Source: Jatrophihabitans sp. (GTDB lineage: Bacteria > Actinomycetota > Actinomycetes > Mycobacteriales > Jatrophihabitantaceae). From it: DNA of 64,000 nucleotides. The stretch lies in NCBI GenBank assembly GCA_036389035.1, contig DASVQQ010000008.1:62001-126000 (forward strand), given 5' to 3'. Shown piece after piece: positions 35,479 to 44,214 of this stretch (positions are counted from its first letter, which is position 1; each line of letters starts with the position of its first letter). The position numbers were made by a program, and so were the translations under genes. The notes under the pieces are model-generated. The model was not told where the DNA came from and did not search any database. It saw only the letters and a list, made by a program, of their open reading frames with translations.

Positions 35479-36102
35479 TCACAGATCGTTGGACGAGCCT
35501 TGCGAGTCCCAGTAGCGCCAACCGACGCTGGTCAGGCTGTACGCCGTCAGCGCCCCGCTCTTGGTCGTCGTGGGGTAGCGGCTGGCCATGCTTTCGTCGC
35601 AGGCCCAACGGGTCTGGTTGTACGTCCCGGAGGTCTGGAGTTTGTAGGTGCCGTAGCTCGCGTACGCGGTGGTGAGCGGCGGGACCGGCGCGCTGAAGGA
35701 CGAGGTGGTGTTGACGGTGATGCTGCTACTGGTGGTCCTTGTCTGCGCCGAGTTCACCCCGAGAGTGACGATGCCGAGGTTGATCCCGCCCGAGAACGTG
35801 GTGGTGGTCGAGTAGGTGGTGCTGTACGTGGCGGTGTGGGAGTAGCTCTCGTTCCAGGTGACCGTGGTGCTGCTGCTGCCGTTCTGGAAGCTCCTGGTCG
35901 GGATGACGGGCGTTTGGGTGACGCTGCCGACATTCTGCACGTCGTACCAGTTGTTGTAGCACCAGCCGCCGATCGGCACGTTGGCGTAGGCCGCCGTTGG
36001 CATTGCCATCATGCCGGCGCTGACGCCGACAGCCGCGGCCACTGCTGTCACGGTCCTGCGCAGCCGGCGCGGGTGGGCACTCTTTGCTGATCTGATCCTC
36101 AC
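35479..36102 (-). CDS. Secreted Ser/Thr-rich protein resembling aerolysin/ETX-MTX2-type beta-pore-formers (copy A)
   Basis: The 207-residue protein has a signal peptide (about 1-40, ending AAYA). Residues about 75-150 alternate Ser/Thr with other residues in a long run (TVTWNESYSHTATYSTTYST, then GGINLGIVTLGVNSAQTRTT and SSITVNTTSSFSAPVPPL). Such a stretch, with strands flanking a glycine-centred hairpin, recalls the membrane-inserting region of aerolysin-fold toxins. The N-terminal GGWCYNNWYDV and a C-terminal Cys may form a disulfide. GTG 36102 has a GGGAGAAATTTAC ribosome site. It is a close paralogue of the next gene. Function is inference only; an adhesin or wall protein is the alternative. 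Confidence 0.65.
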   Translation of the reverse strand: MRIRSAKSAHPRRLRRTVTAVAAAVGVSAGMMAMPTAAYANVPIGGWCYNNWYDVQNVGSVTQTPVIPTRSFQNGSSSTTVTWNESYSHTATYSTTYSTTTTFSGGINLGIVTLGVNSAQTRTTSSSITVNTTSSFSAPVPPLTTAYASYGTYKLQTSGTYNQTRWACDESMASRYPTTTKSGALTAYSLTSVGWRYWDSQGSSNDL

Positions 36103-36175
36103 GTAAATTTCTCCCTCGGACTGGCGAATAGGTGGAATGCCTTCGAATCATGGATAAAATGCGGAACAGGCGCGC

Positions 36176-36225
36176 GAACCGTGAAGGGGCCGCCAGAGCT
36201 GACGAGACGGCTCCCTTCACGGTTC
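36176..36225 (-). terminator. Terminator of the second pore-former-like gene
   Basis: GAACCGTGAAGGG (36176-36188) pairs perfectly over 13 bases with CCCTTCACGGTTC (36213-36225). It lies just past the stop of the 36232-36840 gene, so the two paralogues are probably separate transcripts. Confidence 0.8.
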
Positions 36226-36231
36226 AGCGCA

Positions 36232-36840
36232 TTACAGCTCGCTGGACGAGCCCCTCGAATCCCAGTAGTGCCAACCGATGCTGGTCAGGGTGTACGCGGT
36301 CAGCGCCCCACTCTGGATGGTGTAGTAGCTGCCGTCGTCGCAGCCGTAACGCTCCTTGTAGTACGTCCCGGAGGTCTGGAGCTTGTAGGTGCCGTAGGTC
36401 GCGTAGGCGGTGGTGAGCGGCGGGACCGGCGCGCTGAAGGACGAGGTCGTGTTCACGGTGATGCTGGTGCTGGTGGTCCTGGTCTGCGCCGAGTTCACCC
36501 CGAGAGTGACGATGCCGAGGCTGACGCCGCCCGTGAACGTGGTGGTGGTCGAGTAGGTGGAGGTGTAGGTGGCGGTGTGGGAGTAGCTCTCGTTCCAGGT
36601 GACTGTGGTGCTGCTGCTGCTGTTCTGGAAGCTCCTGGTCGGGATCAGGGGCGTGTGGGCGACGCTGCCGACACTCGCCACGTCGTACCACGCGTTGAAG
36701 CACCAGCCGCCGGGTGGAATGGCGTGTGCCGCCGTCGGCGCGGCCATCATGGCGGCGCTGACGCCCACAGCCACGGCTAATGCCGTCATCATCCTGCGCA
36801 GCCGGCGCGGCTGGACGCTTTCTTCAGACCTCAATCTCAC
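36232..36840 (-). CDS. Secreted Ser/Thr-rich protein resembling aerolysin/ETX-MTX2-type beta-pore-formers (copy B)
   Basis: This 202-residue protein shares most of its sequence with copy A, including the signal peptide style, SFQNSSSSTTVTWNESYSHT, LGIVTLGVNSAQTRTT and FSAPVPPLTTAYATYGTYKL. The copies diverge mainly near the C-terminus (TYYKERYGCDDGSYYT here against TYNQTRWACDESMASRY in A) and before the strands. This pattern suggests a fixed scaffold with a variable end, as in two-component or target-specific toxins. GTG 36840 is preceded by AAGGAGAACCC. No immunity or partner gene is recognised beside it. Confidence 0.65.
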   Translation of the reverse strand: MRLRSEESVQPRRLRRMMTALAVAVGVSAAMMAAPTAAHAIPPGGWCFNAWYDVASVGSVAHTPLIPTRSFQNSSSSTTVTWNESYSHTATYTSTYSTTTTFTGGVSLGIVTLGVNSAQTRTTSTSITVNTTSSFSAPVPPLTTAYATYGTYKLQTSGTYYKERYGCDDGSYYTIQSGALTAYTLTSIGWHYWDSRGSSSEL

Positions 36841-37042
36841 GGGTTCTCCTTGGGCTGGAAACGGTAGAAATGCCTCGCAAAGGCGGATGCAGGGTGAAAT
36901 GATGACACGGATGTAACCGTATGACTACCCTCTGTTACCAATAAAAAAGACAAGTATCGGTAACGGTGACTGCGGCGCTTTTCGGGCCAGCTATCCCTGT
37001 CAGGCGTGGGCCCCTGCCGCCTGGATCTGCCAGACTCCCCCG

Positions 37043-37564
37043 GTGACCGGACGGCGGCTCATCCTGATCAGGCACGCGAAGGCCGAGGCCGGCGCGGTCG
37101 ACCTCGAACGCCCGCTGGCTCCTCGCGGTGAGTCCGACGCGGCGGCCGCGGGTCGGCTGCTGGCCCGGGCCGGTGTCGTGCCCGACCGTGCGGTGCTGTC
37201 ACCGGCCAGGCGGGTGCGCCAGACCTGGGACGCGGTGCGGGCCGGTCTTGCCGTTCCGGTCGAAGTCCTCGTCGACGAGCGGGTCTATCACAACGACGTG
37301 GCCACGCTGTTCCAGGTCGTCGCTGACGCCGAGGCCGAGGCCGGCGCCATCGGCTGTTTGGCGCTGGTGGGGCACAACCCCTCGTTCGCGGAGTTCGCCA
37401 TCACGCTGGACGACGGTCAGGGCGATCGGGACGCTCGCCAGCGGCTGCGGGCCGGTTACCCGACCAGCGGCGTCGCCGTCTTCGAGCTGACCGGCGGATG
37501 GGACGCGCTGGCGCCGAAGTCGGCGACCCTGCGCAGCTTCGACATCGCCCGCGGCACTGCGTGA
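37043..37564 (+). CDS. sixA: SixA-type phosphohistidine phosphatase (histidine phosphatase family)
   Basis: The 173-residue protein has the catalytic RHAKAE motif (residues about 10-15) with the phosphorylated His, and the second His in LALVGHNPSFAEF. It belongs to the short SixA branch that removes phosphate from phosphohistidine or small phosphoesters. GTG 37043 starts it. It stands alone, so its target is unknown. Confidence 0.88.
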   Translation: MTGRRLILIRHAKAEAGAVDLERPLAPRGESDAAAAGRLLARAGVVPDRAVLSPARRVRQTWDAVRAGLAVPVEVLVDERVYHNDVATLFQVVADAEAEAGAIGCLALVGHNPSFAEFAITLDDGQGDRDARQRLRAGYPTSGVAVFELTGGWDALAPKSATLRSFDIARGTA

Positions 37565-37674
37565 GAGCCCGTCGGGATCGTTATCAAAGTCGGTATCAGG
37601 CGACGCTCGAACCCGAAGAAACGGCCTTGTGGCCAGCAAGAATTGTTATCGAGATTTGTATTAAAAACCGACAA

Positions 37675-37704
37675 TTGCCAGATATATATAGCCGCGCGTA
37701 GGTT
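37675..37704 (+). promoter_or_regulatory. Candidate promoter of the M14 carboxypeptidase gene
   Basis: TTGCCA (37675-37680), an 18-base spacer and TAGGTT (37699-37704) fit a housekeeping-type promoter, 33 bases before ATG 37737. The preceding 100 bases are unusually AT-rich for this genome. Confidence 0.5.
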
Positions 37705-37736
37705 AGGCCGCCATCTGCACATCGGTTGGAGGTTCC

Positions 37737-39911
37737 ATGCGTCGTTCTCGTTATCTCGTCATCGCACTCGCCATGAGCACCGTCGCCCTGGGGGTGACTG
37801 ACACGGCGGGATCGGCGCCGGTCACCCCGGCCAAACCGGCCGCGGCGCAGCTGGCGCCGGCCGACACCGCGCTGGTGACCCTGCAGGTGGCCAACCGGGC
37901 CCAAGCCGAGGCGCTGATCGCATCCGGCACCGACCTGCCGGTGCGCAAGCTGCCCGGCGGCGCCTACCGGGTCGACCTGGTGGTCACCGGCGCGCGGCTT
38001 GCCACGCTGACCAGCCGGGGAGCCCGTCTCGTCCGGATCATCCAACGCGAGGGGGACGGCACGGCCAGGTACGCCGAGAGCGTGCAGGCCGCGCGGGCCA
38101 AGGCCGGCCAGGCCTCGGCCAGGACCGGTCTCGCGGCGGCGGATGCCACCGTCATGGCCGGCCCCACCGCCGTCAACACCGACACCCTGCACTTCCAGCA
38201 GGGCTACTGGTGGACGAGCAAGGGCCAGACCTTCGTCAGCGCCAAGGTCGCCACCACCGCGACCGAGGATCCCGACGTCCAGATCACCATCACCTGGCGC
38301 ACTGCCGATGGCAGGACCGGCTCCTTCGCATTGCAGCGCTACGTCGACGCCAACGAGTACCAGCACCACTACGTGTTCTTCCCGGAGCCGGTGCCGGCCA
38401 AGCCGGTGTCGCTGACAGCGAGGTCGAGCCGCGGCGGTAGCGCTCAGATGACCCCACGGGCCTGGCTCGGCGCGAAACCCCCGCCGACGCCGACCGGCTA
38501 CCAGCAGGACTTCATCACCCAGTACATGACTCCGACGGACGTCAAGGCGCGCATCCAGCGACTGGCGCGTCAGTACCCGTCCCTGCTCGACGTGATCAAC
38601 CTGCCGAACAAGACCCAGGGCTACCGCCGCACGGCCTCGGGCTACCTCGGCGATCCGGCCAAGGCCGCGATCGTCGTGGAGACCAGGCAGTTCGGCGACC
38701 AGGGCGGCAACGGCGTGCAGGTCCGAACCATCAAGCCGACCGGGCCGAACCATCCGCTCACCGCGCGCTACGCAAAGCGCGTCCTCACCGTCACCCTGGC
38801 CACCGGAAAGAACCGCGCCGTCACCAGCACCACCGGCCAGGTCGCGGCCATCATCAGGGACCGGCTCGGATCCACCTTCCGCGCCTTCGTCGAGAACGGC
38901 TCGGCCGGCAAGATCATGCCGGTCGCCGGACCGACCGTGTTGAGCGACCGTCTCAAGGCAGGTCCCGAGGTCCCGCGCGCGCCGTGGACGGTGCAGGCGC
39001 TGCGGATCGGCGCGCACCGCGACGGCTCCCGCATCGGGGTGCTGGCCTACTCGCAGGAGCACGCGCGCGAGTGGGCGACGCCGCTGGTCACGATGGAGTT
39101 CGCCGAGCGTTTGCTGGCCAATTACGCCACGGACCCGAAGACCCGCGCGCTGCTCGACCAGGTCGACGTCTTCGTGGTGCCGGTCACCAACCCCGACGGC
39201 GCCAACTACTCGTTCCACGACTTCAACATGCAGCGCAAGAACCTGCGCAACTATTGCACGGGCGCGCAGCGCGACCCGGTCCACCGCAATGACTGGGGCG
39301 TGGACATCAACCGCAACTACGCGGTCGGATCGCTGTTCGACGGTTACTTCGGCGCCAGTCTGGACTGCCTGAACGAGGTGTCCTCGGGCCCGGCGGAGCT
39401 GTCGGAGCCGGAGAGCCGCAACATCATCGCCTTCGCAAAGGCGCATCCGAACATCAAGTACGCGATGAACGTGCACTCCTACGGAGGCGCCTTCATGTGG
39501 CCGCCGGGGGCGTACAAGCTCGATGGCCGGATCACCCTGCCGCGTCCCTCGATCGAGGAGTCGGCGCACTTCCAGGCGGCCGCGCGGCAGATCGTGACGT
39601 CGATCGCGGCCTATCGCGGAACGGTCACCTGGCCGGCGTTCACCGGGCCGCTCGCCGACGTGCTGTACTCGGCGGCCGGAAACTCGGCCGACCAGCTGTA
39701 CTACGAGCAGGGCATCTTCGCGTGGGACTTCGAGGTCGGCAGCTTCCTCTGGAACTCCGCGACCCGGGAGTGGGAGGGCGTCGGTTTCCAGCCACCGTAT
39801 GCGGAGGCCCACGCTGAGGCGATGGAGTACGCCTCAGGCCTGATGCAGCTGGTGCGGGTGGCGGCCGAGTACCAGCGGACCCACCCGACGGTGGCCACCG
39901 TCCGCCGCTGA
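37737..39911 (+). CDS. Secreted M14 zinc carboxypeptidase with an insertion in the catalytic domain
   Basis: The 724-residue protein has a signal peptide (about 1-26) and an N-terminal region before the M14 fold. The fold begins near residue 258 (GYQQDFITQYMTPTDVKARI), but the zinc site EHAREW is only at about 438, followed by the zinc His in NVHSYGG and the catalytic Glu in FAWDFEVGS. About 130 extra residues (VETRQFGDQGGNGVQVRTIK onward) separate the first helix from the zinc site, an inserted domain. It cleaves C-terminal residues of peptides outside the cell; the insertion may set specificity. Confidence 0.88.
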   Translation: MRRSRYLVIALAMSTVALGVTDTAGSAPVTPAKPAAAQLAPADTALVTLQVANRAQAEALIASGTDLPVRKLPGGAYRVDLVVTGARLATLTSRGARLVRIIQREGDGTARYAESVQAARAKAGQASARTGLAAADATVMAGPTAVNTDTLHFQQGYWWTSKGQTFVSAKVATTATEDPDVQITITWRTADGRTGSFALQRYVDANEYQHHYVFFPEPVPAKPVSLTARSSRGGSAQMTPRAWLGAKPPPTPTGYQQDFITQYMTPTDVKARIQRLARQYPSLLDVINLPNKTQGYRRTASGYLGDPAKAAIVVETRQFGDQGGNGVQVRTIKPTGPNHPLTARYAKRVLTVTLATGKNRAVTSTTGQVAAIIRDRLGSTFRAFVENGSAGKIMPVAGPTVLSDRLKAGPEVPRAPWTVQALRIGAHRDGSRIGVLAYSQEHAREWATPLVTMEFAERLLANYATDPKTRALLDQVDVFVVPVTNPDGANYSFHDFNMQRKNLRNYCTGAQRDPVHRNDWGVDINRNYAVGSLFDGYFGASLDCLNEVSSGPAELSEPESRNIIAFAKAHPNIKYAMNVHSYGGAFMWPPGAYKLDGRITLPRPSIEESAHFQAAARQIVTSIAAYRGTVTWPAFTGPLADVLYSAAGNSADQLYYEQGIFAWDFEVGSFLWNSATREWEGVGFQPPYAEAHAEAMEYASGLMQLVRVAAEYQRTHPTVATVRR

Positions 39912-39922
39912 GGCGCGAGCAT

Positions 39923-39972
39923 TGATCGCGGTTCCCCCGCCACGGCCAGTGCCGCCGGGGGAGCCGCGATCA
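39923..39972. terminator. Bidirectional terminator between the M14 and ATP-grasp genes
   Basis: TGATCGCGG (39923-39931) pairs with CCGCGATCA (39964-39972), and an inner CCCCC/GGGGG pair extends the stem. It lies between convergent stops at 39911 and 39999. Confidence 0.8.
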
Positions 39973-39998
39973 GCCGCGCTCAGGTCGGGTTCGGGCTC

Positions 39999-41381
39999 TC
40001 AGCCCAGTTCGTGGAAGCAGCAGGAGCCGGTCGCGCCGGACACCATGTTCAGCACCGCGTTCTGGGACTCGGCCGGGCCGCCCCGCAGGTACATCCCGGA
40101 GTAGCCGCGGGCGCCGAGGAAGGCGCCCCACACGAGCAGCCACTCGGTGAGGCCGTCGTCGGAGGGGAACAGCTCGGTGTGCGGGTGGATCCGCCGCTGC
40201 AGCACGAACTGCTCGTTCATTGACTCCTCCAGCAGCCTGGCCCACTTCTCGGGCTCGGTCTGCCAGCCCGGTGTCACGCCGGCGCCGCCGTGCAGCATCA
40301 CCGGCTTGAGGATCAGCTCCTCGCGCTCGGCGATGGCGTACTCCTCGAGCAGTACGGTGCGACCGGCCACCGTCACCGGCCCGTGCCGGACCGTCCGGGT
40401 CCAGGGCAGGATCCGGTCCAGGCAGTCCAACTCCTCATCGCTGAACACGCCGCGGTTGGCCTCGTCGGACAGCAGCGCCAGCGCGCCCTTGCTGCCGTAG
40501 AGCTCGGCGTCCATCGGCGAGAAGATCTTCACCTTGTCCCGCTCGGCGGCCCTGAGCACCGGCTCGATCAGCGCCGGGCCGGTGGGGTCGAGCAGGTCCT
40601 CGATCAGGAACAGCCGGTAGATGACGTCGACCTTGCGCTCGCCCAGCCACACGTCGAACTGCTCGTCGACCCGCAATTGCCCGAGGTGGCAGGCGAAAGC
40701 ATCCATGCCGAGCTTGGTCAGGGCGGCCGCGTTCTTGTGCAGTTGCGATTCCAGCTCGGGGTAGCTGGCCGGCCAGTCGCAGAACGCCACAGTGGGGCGG
40801 GCGTCCGGGCTGGCGCAGCATTCGGCGAGCAAGGTCTGACCGACCTCGACCATGGTGTCGACATAGCCCAGGTTGTGCTCGGCGGCGAACTCGGCCAGGA
40901 ACGGCTGCGCCAGCATCGCCCGGATCAGGCCGCCGCTGTCGATGCCGCCCAGGGCGGCGCTCATGTTCAGCTCCAGCACCTTGAAGCCGGTGTCATCGAC
41001 GTAGAGGTCGGCCCGCGACAGCCGGCTCGGCGCGTTGCCGCGGCCCCGGACGATCGCGTCCACCTGCTGCTGGGGCACCCCGGTGGCCAGCGCGAATGCT
41101 CCGAGATCGCCGCCGAAGAGGCGGTCGGGCAGGCCGGTCACGCATCGGAACAGCGTCTCGAGGTCGGCCTCGAGCCGCCGCACCTGCTCGCGTTCCAGCA
41201 AGCCGGGTCGGGTCAGGCAGCGGCCGTCGAAGTGGGTGCCCACGGTGACCGGTTGCACGGCGGCGTGAAACTCACTCGCCTTCAGCCCGCTGGCCTGAAA
41301 CGCGGCCAGGTACTTCTCGGTGAGCTCGTTGTGGTGGACCTGGCTGCGTGCTGATCCCGCTGCCTGTGCCGACTCGATCAC
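39999..41381 (-). CDS. ATP-grasp-like (circularly permuted) ligase of unknown substrate
   Basis: The 460-residue protein resembles circularly permuted ATP-grasp/glutathionylspermidine-synthase-like enzymes. DLYVDDTGFKVLELNMSAAL and GGIDSG match the acid and metal-binding strand, and ELILKPVMLHGGAGVTPG and FVLQRRIHPHTELF match nucleotide-binding strands. Such enzymes form amide bonds between a carboxylate and an amine. GTG 41381 follows TTGGAGTTAGATC. It is divergent from a 54-codon ORF and an unnamed gene. The substrate is unknown. Confidence 0.65.
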   Translation of the reverse strand: MIESAQAAGSARSQVHHNELTEKYLAAFQASGLKASEFHAAVQPVTVGTHFDGRCLTRPGLLEREQVRRLEADLETLFRCVTGLPDRLFGGDLGAFALATGVPQQQVDAIVRGRGNAPSRLSRADLYVDDTGFKVLELNMSAALGGIDSGGLIRAMLAQPFLAEFAAEHNLGYVDTMVEVGQTLLAECCASPDARPTVAFCDWPASYPELESQLHKNAAALTKLGMDAFACHLGQLRVDEQFDVWLGERKVDVIYRLFLIEDLLDPTGPALIEPVLRAAERDKVKIFSPMDAELYGSKGALALLSDEANRGVFSDEELDCLDRILPWTRTVRHGPVTVAGRTVLLEEYAIAEREELILKPVMLHGGAGVTPGWQTEPEKWARLLEESMNEQFVLQRRIHPHTELFPSDDGLTEWLLVWGAFLGARGYSGMYLRGGPAESQNAVLNMVSGATGSCCFHELG

Positions 41382-41458
41382 GATCTAACTCCAATTCTGT
41401 GACCGCCGGCATGGATGTCAATGACTGCATTTCACCGGCGTCCACAGGCTAACCCGCG

Positions 41459-41623
41459 ATGAAGAAGCTGGACAGACCATCAATCAATTTCGGCGAAAAA
41501 TACGAGGACATCAAATTAACTCTCAACCATATGCACATCATGTGCAGTCACCCCGGTGCGGCCGGCGGCTGGGTTGCCGCGCTCGGGGCGAAGGGTGAAT
41601 GCTGCAGGGATGACCGATACTGA
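41459..41623 (+). CDS. 54-codon ORF, tentative peptide gene divergent from the ATP-grasp-like gene
   Basis: ATG 41459 opens MKKLDRPSINFGEKYEDIKL, then TLNHMHIMCSHPGAAGGWVA and ends KGECCRDDRY. It has three Cys and uses a TTA codon, rare in such GC-rich genomes. Its first half lies in a patch of low GC. No strong ribosome site is seen, and it overlaps the next gene by 14 bases. It could be a modified-peptide precursor for the divergent ATP-grasp-like enzyme or simply chance ORF in a promoter region. Confidence 0.35.
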   Translation: MKKLDRPSINFGEKYEDIKLTLNHMHIMCSHPGAAGGWVAALGAKGECCRDDRY

Positions 41624-42026
41624 TGCCACCGAGGCCGGGCCTGACGACGTCGAGTTCTCGCTCAACTGGCAGGACGAGGACGGGGCTCTCAAGGGCGCGC
41701 TCCAGGCCCGCAACGTCAGCGAGCACCGCGTCCGGCTGTCCGGCAAGCCCCACCTCATCCCGCTGGATGCCGACGGGAACCCTCTTGAGGCCGAATCGAT
41801 CATGACCTTGGAGCTCAGGCTTCCCGGCTATGCCGAACTCGGTCCTGGCGAGTCGGCGACCTCGCAGGTCGGGTGGGCGGGCTGGGACGGCCCGGCTGCC
41901 GGCGGGATCGTTCGGATCGAGTGGTCCGGTGGGCAGGCCGACGTGCCGGCCGCGGGGCCCCGGCAGCCGTCGGAGACGGGTCCCGCCACCAATCTGTGGA
42001 GCTCCTGGTTCGACACTGATGCCTAG
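41610..42026 (+). CDS. Hypothetical protein with a DUF4232-like beta-sandwich pattern
   Basis: The 138-residue protein reads VEFSLNWQDEDGALKGALQA, then SEHRVRLSGKPHLIPLDADG and GYAELGPGESATSQVGWAGW. The order of N-S residues, a GxP strand, D-x-G turn and an LGPG-W strand recalls DUF4232 proteins, but the usual Cys residues are absent and there is no signal peptide. It probably acts in the cytoplasm. Start chosen at ATG 41610; an upstream codon at 41556 lacks support. Function unknown. Confidence 0.55.
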   Translation: MTDTDATEAGPDDVEFSLNWQDEDGALKGALQARNVSEHRVRLSGKPHLIPLDADGNPLEAESIMTLELRLPGYAELGPGESATSQVGWAGWDGPAAGGIVRIEWSGGQADVPAAGPRQPSETGPATNLWSSWFDTDA

Positions 42027-42176
42027 CTTGTCCGGATAAGTAGGCATACGCTCAGGCTGAGTTCGTCAACAGCCTCTCCTGCTTCCCTGCCAGCTCTGGT
42101 GGCGCACCGGTGAAAAGGCCTGCCGAGCCCATGGGCGCGCTATTCGGCCGCTCATCCCTGGATGAGGAGGCTCGCA

Positions 42177-42941
42177 GTGAGACCCACCCGCACAGCTGTC
42201 CGCGCCGGCGCGCTCGGGGTCACCGTCGGCATGCTGGCGGCGGGCGCCCTGTTCCACGCTCCCGCCGCCCAAGCCGCCCCATCGGCAGTCACCCCGGCCG
42301 TGGTCGCGGCGCCGGTCCCCCAGCCGGGCCCGCACCAAGCCCATGCCTTCACCGTCAGCGCTACGAGCCCCCAGGGCGGTGACCCCTTCTCCGGTTCATG
42401 GGGGCGCTGCGCGATCGGCTTCAATGTGCGCAACAGCAGCAACGTGTACTACTTCCTGACCTCCCGGCAATGCGGCGGCAGCGTCGGCACTGTCGTTTAT
42501 TCCGACTTCTCGCGCACCCGGGTGCTGGGGACCACGGCCGGCGTCAGTCCTGCGGACAAGGACTATTCGATCGTGAAGTACGCCACCGGCATCACCCCGC
42601 TCGGCACCGTCAATATCTACAACGGCGCCAGCCATGACATCACGTCGGCCGCTGCCGCCTATGTCGGTGAGCCGGTGAAGCGCAGCGGCGGCGCCACCGG
42701 TCTCCGCAGCGGCACTGTGACCGCGGTCAACGTCACGGTGAACTACGCCACGGGCCCGGTCAGGGGTCTGATCAGGACCAACATCTGCGCTGAAGGCGGC
42801 GACGTGGGTGGCCCGCTGTTCGACGGCGGCAAGGCGCTGGGCCTGACCTCAGGTGGTAGTGGCAACTGCACCTACGGCGGAACGACCTACTTCCAGCCGG
42901 TCACCGAGCCGCTGGCGGTGTACGGCGTCACCGTCTTCTAG
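42177..42941 (+). CDS. Catalytically dead streptogrisin-like (S1E) protease paralogue
   Basis: The 254-residue secreted protein is a paralogue of the next two proteases, but its active site is lost. FFLTAGHC of the others reads YFLTSRQC here (His to Gln), and EGGDSGG reads EGGDVGGPLF (Ser to Val). The Asp region KDYSIVKY remains, as do the four cysteines that form disulfides. The inhibitory propeptide is replaced by a short unrelated stretch. The reading frame is fully open, so it is maintained. GTG 42177 has AGGAGG eight bases upstream. It may bind rather than cut. Confidence 0.88.
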   Translation: MRPTRTAVRAGALGVTVGMLAAGALFHAPAAQAAPSAVTPAVVAAPVPQPGPHQAHAFTVSATSPQGGDPFSGSWGRCAIGFNVRNSSNVYYFLTSRQCGGSVGTVVYSDFSRTRVLGTTAGVSPADKDYSIVKYATGITPLGTVNIYNGASHDITSAAAAYVGEPVKRSGGATGLRSGTVTAVNVTVNYATGPVRGLIRTNICAEGGDVGGPLFDGGKALGLTSGGSGNCTYGGTTYFQPVTEPLAVYGVTVF

Positions 42942-43081
42942 TCCCTTCATCGGCTCGGGAGAGCAGGTTGAGAAGCGCTGTGAAAAACGGGGCTCAGGAG
43001 CAAGATGTGAAATGAGTAAATCGTTGTAGTCACTGATTGTTTATCTTGTCTGCACTTCTTATCTGCTACAACAAGCTCTAT

Positions 43082-43109
43082 CTCGGATTGGTCTCTTTCA
43101 CTGCGCTCG
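43082..43109 (+). promoter_or_regulatory. 28-bp conserved upstream box, copy 1 (protease 2)
   Basis: This block matches 44433-44460 at 25 of 28 bases and lies 98 bases before GTG 43208. The core CTCTTTCACTGC is identical in both. Its place relative to both protease starts suggests a shared operator or promoter element. Confidence 0.5.
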
Positions 43110-43207
43110 TGTGGTTTTCCCCCCAACCGCACCTGTTCAGCGGAACAGCCTGCCGAGCCACCTGAGCGAGCTACCCCGGCCCGCTCACCCCCATGAGGAG
43201 GCTCGTA

Positions 43208-44119
43208 GTGAGACTCACCCGCACTGTTCGAACCGGCGCGATCGGCGTCGCGATCACCGCGCTGGCAGCAGGAACCCTGCTCCTCGCACCCGCCACCCAG
43301 GCCGCCCCGGCCCCCGGGTCGGCATCGGCGACCCACAGCGCCGCCGCGCTGGCCAACGTCACCCGCGCGCTGGACCAGCACGCCCGCGTCCCCGGCACCG
43401 CGTGGTCGGTGGATCCCGCGACCTCCCAGGTCGTCGTGTCCCTGGATGAGACGGTGACCGGCGCCAAGCTGGCCAGGGTCACCGCGGTGACCTCCCAGTT
43501 CGGCAGCGCGGTGCGTACCGAGCGGGTCGCCGGCACGTTCCGCAAGTACATCTCCGGCGGTGACGCCATCTACGGCGGCGCGTACCGCTGCTCGCTCGGC
43601 TTCAACGTGCGCAACAGCGCCGGCGCGTACTTCTTCCTGACCGCCGGTCACTGCGCGAACGTCGCCTCGACCTGGTACTCCAACTCCGCGAAAACCGCGC
43701 TGCTCGGCACCAACCAGGGCAGCAGCTTCCCGGGCAACGACTACGCGATCGTGAAGTACACCAACGGCAGCACCCCGCCCGGCGACGTCAACCTGTACAA
43801 CGGCAGCTTCCAGGACATCACCTCGGCGGCCAACGCCTTCGTCGGTGAGGCGGTCAAGCGCAGTGGCAGCACCACCAAGGTCCACAGCGGCACCGTGACG
43901 GCGCTCAACGCCACGGTGAACTACGCCGAAGGCACGGTGAGGGGGCTGATCCGGACCAACGTCTGCGCTGAGGGTGGCGACTCGGGCGGCGCGCTGTTCG
44001 ACGGCACCAAGGCACTCGGCCTGACCTCCGGTGGCAGTGGAAACTGCCGGAGCGGTGGCATCACGTTCTTCCAGCCGGTCACCGAAGCGCTTTCGGTGTA
44101 CAAGGTCTCCGTGTACTAA
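43208..44119 (+). CDS. Streptogrisin-like S1E serine protease with a short propeptide
   Basis: The 303-residue pre-pro-protease has a signal peptide (about 1-30), a propeptide (about 35-118, [15 protein letters not shown] to [10 protein letters not shown]), then a mature domain from near [17 protein letters not shown]. The triad is intact: [16 protein letters not shown] and [11 protein letters not shown]. It is secreted and digests proteins. GTG 43208 is eight bases after AGGAGG. The propeptide is shorter than in the next copy because the first half is deleted. Confidence 0.92.
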   Translation: MRLTRTVRTGAIGVAITALAAGTLLLAPATQAAPAPGSASATHSAAALANVTRALDQHARVPGTAWSVDPATSQVVVSLDETVTGAKLARVTAVTSQFGSAVRTERVAGTFRKYISGGDAIYGGAYRCSLGFNVRNSAGAYFFLTAGHCANVASTWYSNSAKTALLGTNQGSSFPGNDYAIVKYTNGSTPPGDVNLYNGSFQDITSAANAFVGEAVKRSGSTTKVHSGTVTALNATVNYAEGTVRGLIRTNVCAEGGDSGGALFDGTKALGLTSGGSGNCRSGGITFFQPVTEALSVYKVSVY

Positions 44120-44214
44120 GCCCCACCGCATTCCAAACTGCACGGTTGATATCGGCACTCGAGCCCATAACACCCGCGCTGTATGCAGCACCACAACTAT
44201 TTGCGCACGCAAGA

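Noticed and set aside
37596..39812. 738-codon minus-strand frame opposite the M14 carboxypeptidase
   Set aside because: Composition is typical of an antisense shadow; the plus strand has zinc ligands and a signal peptide.
42947..44212. 421-codon minus-strand frame opposite protease 2
   Set aside because: Antisense shadow; protease 2 on the plus strand has a complete triad and terminator.
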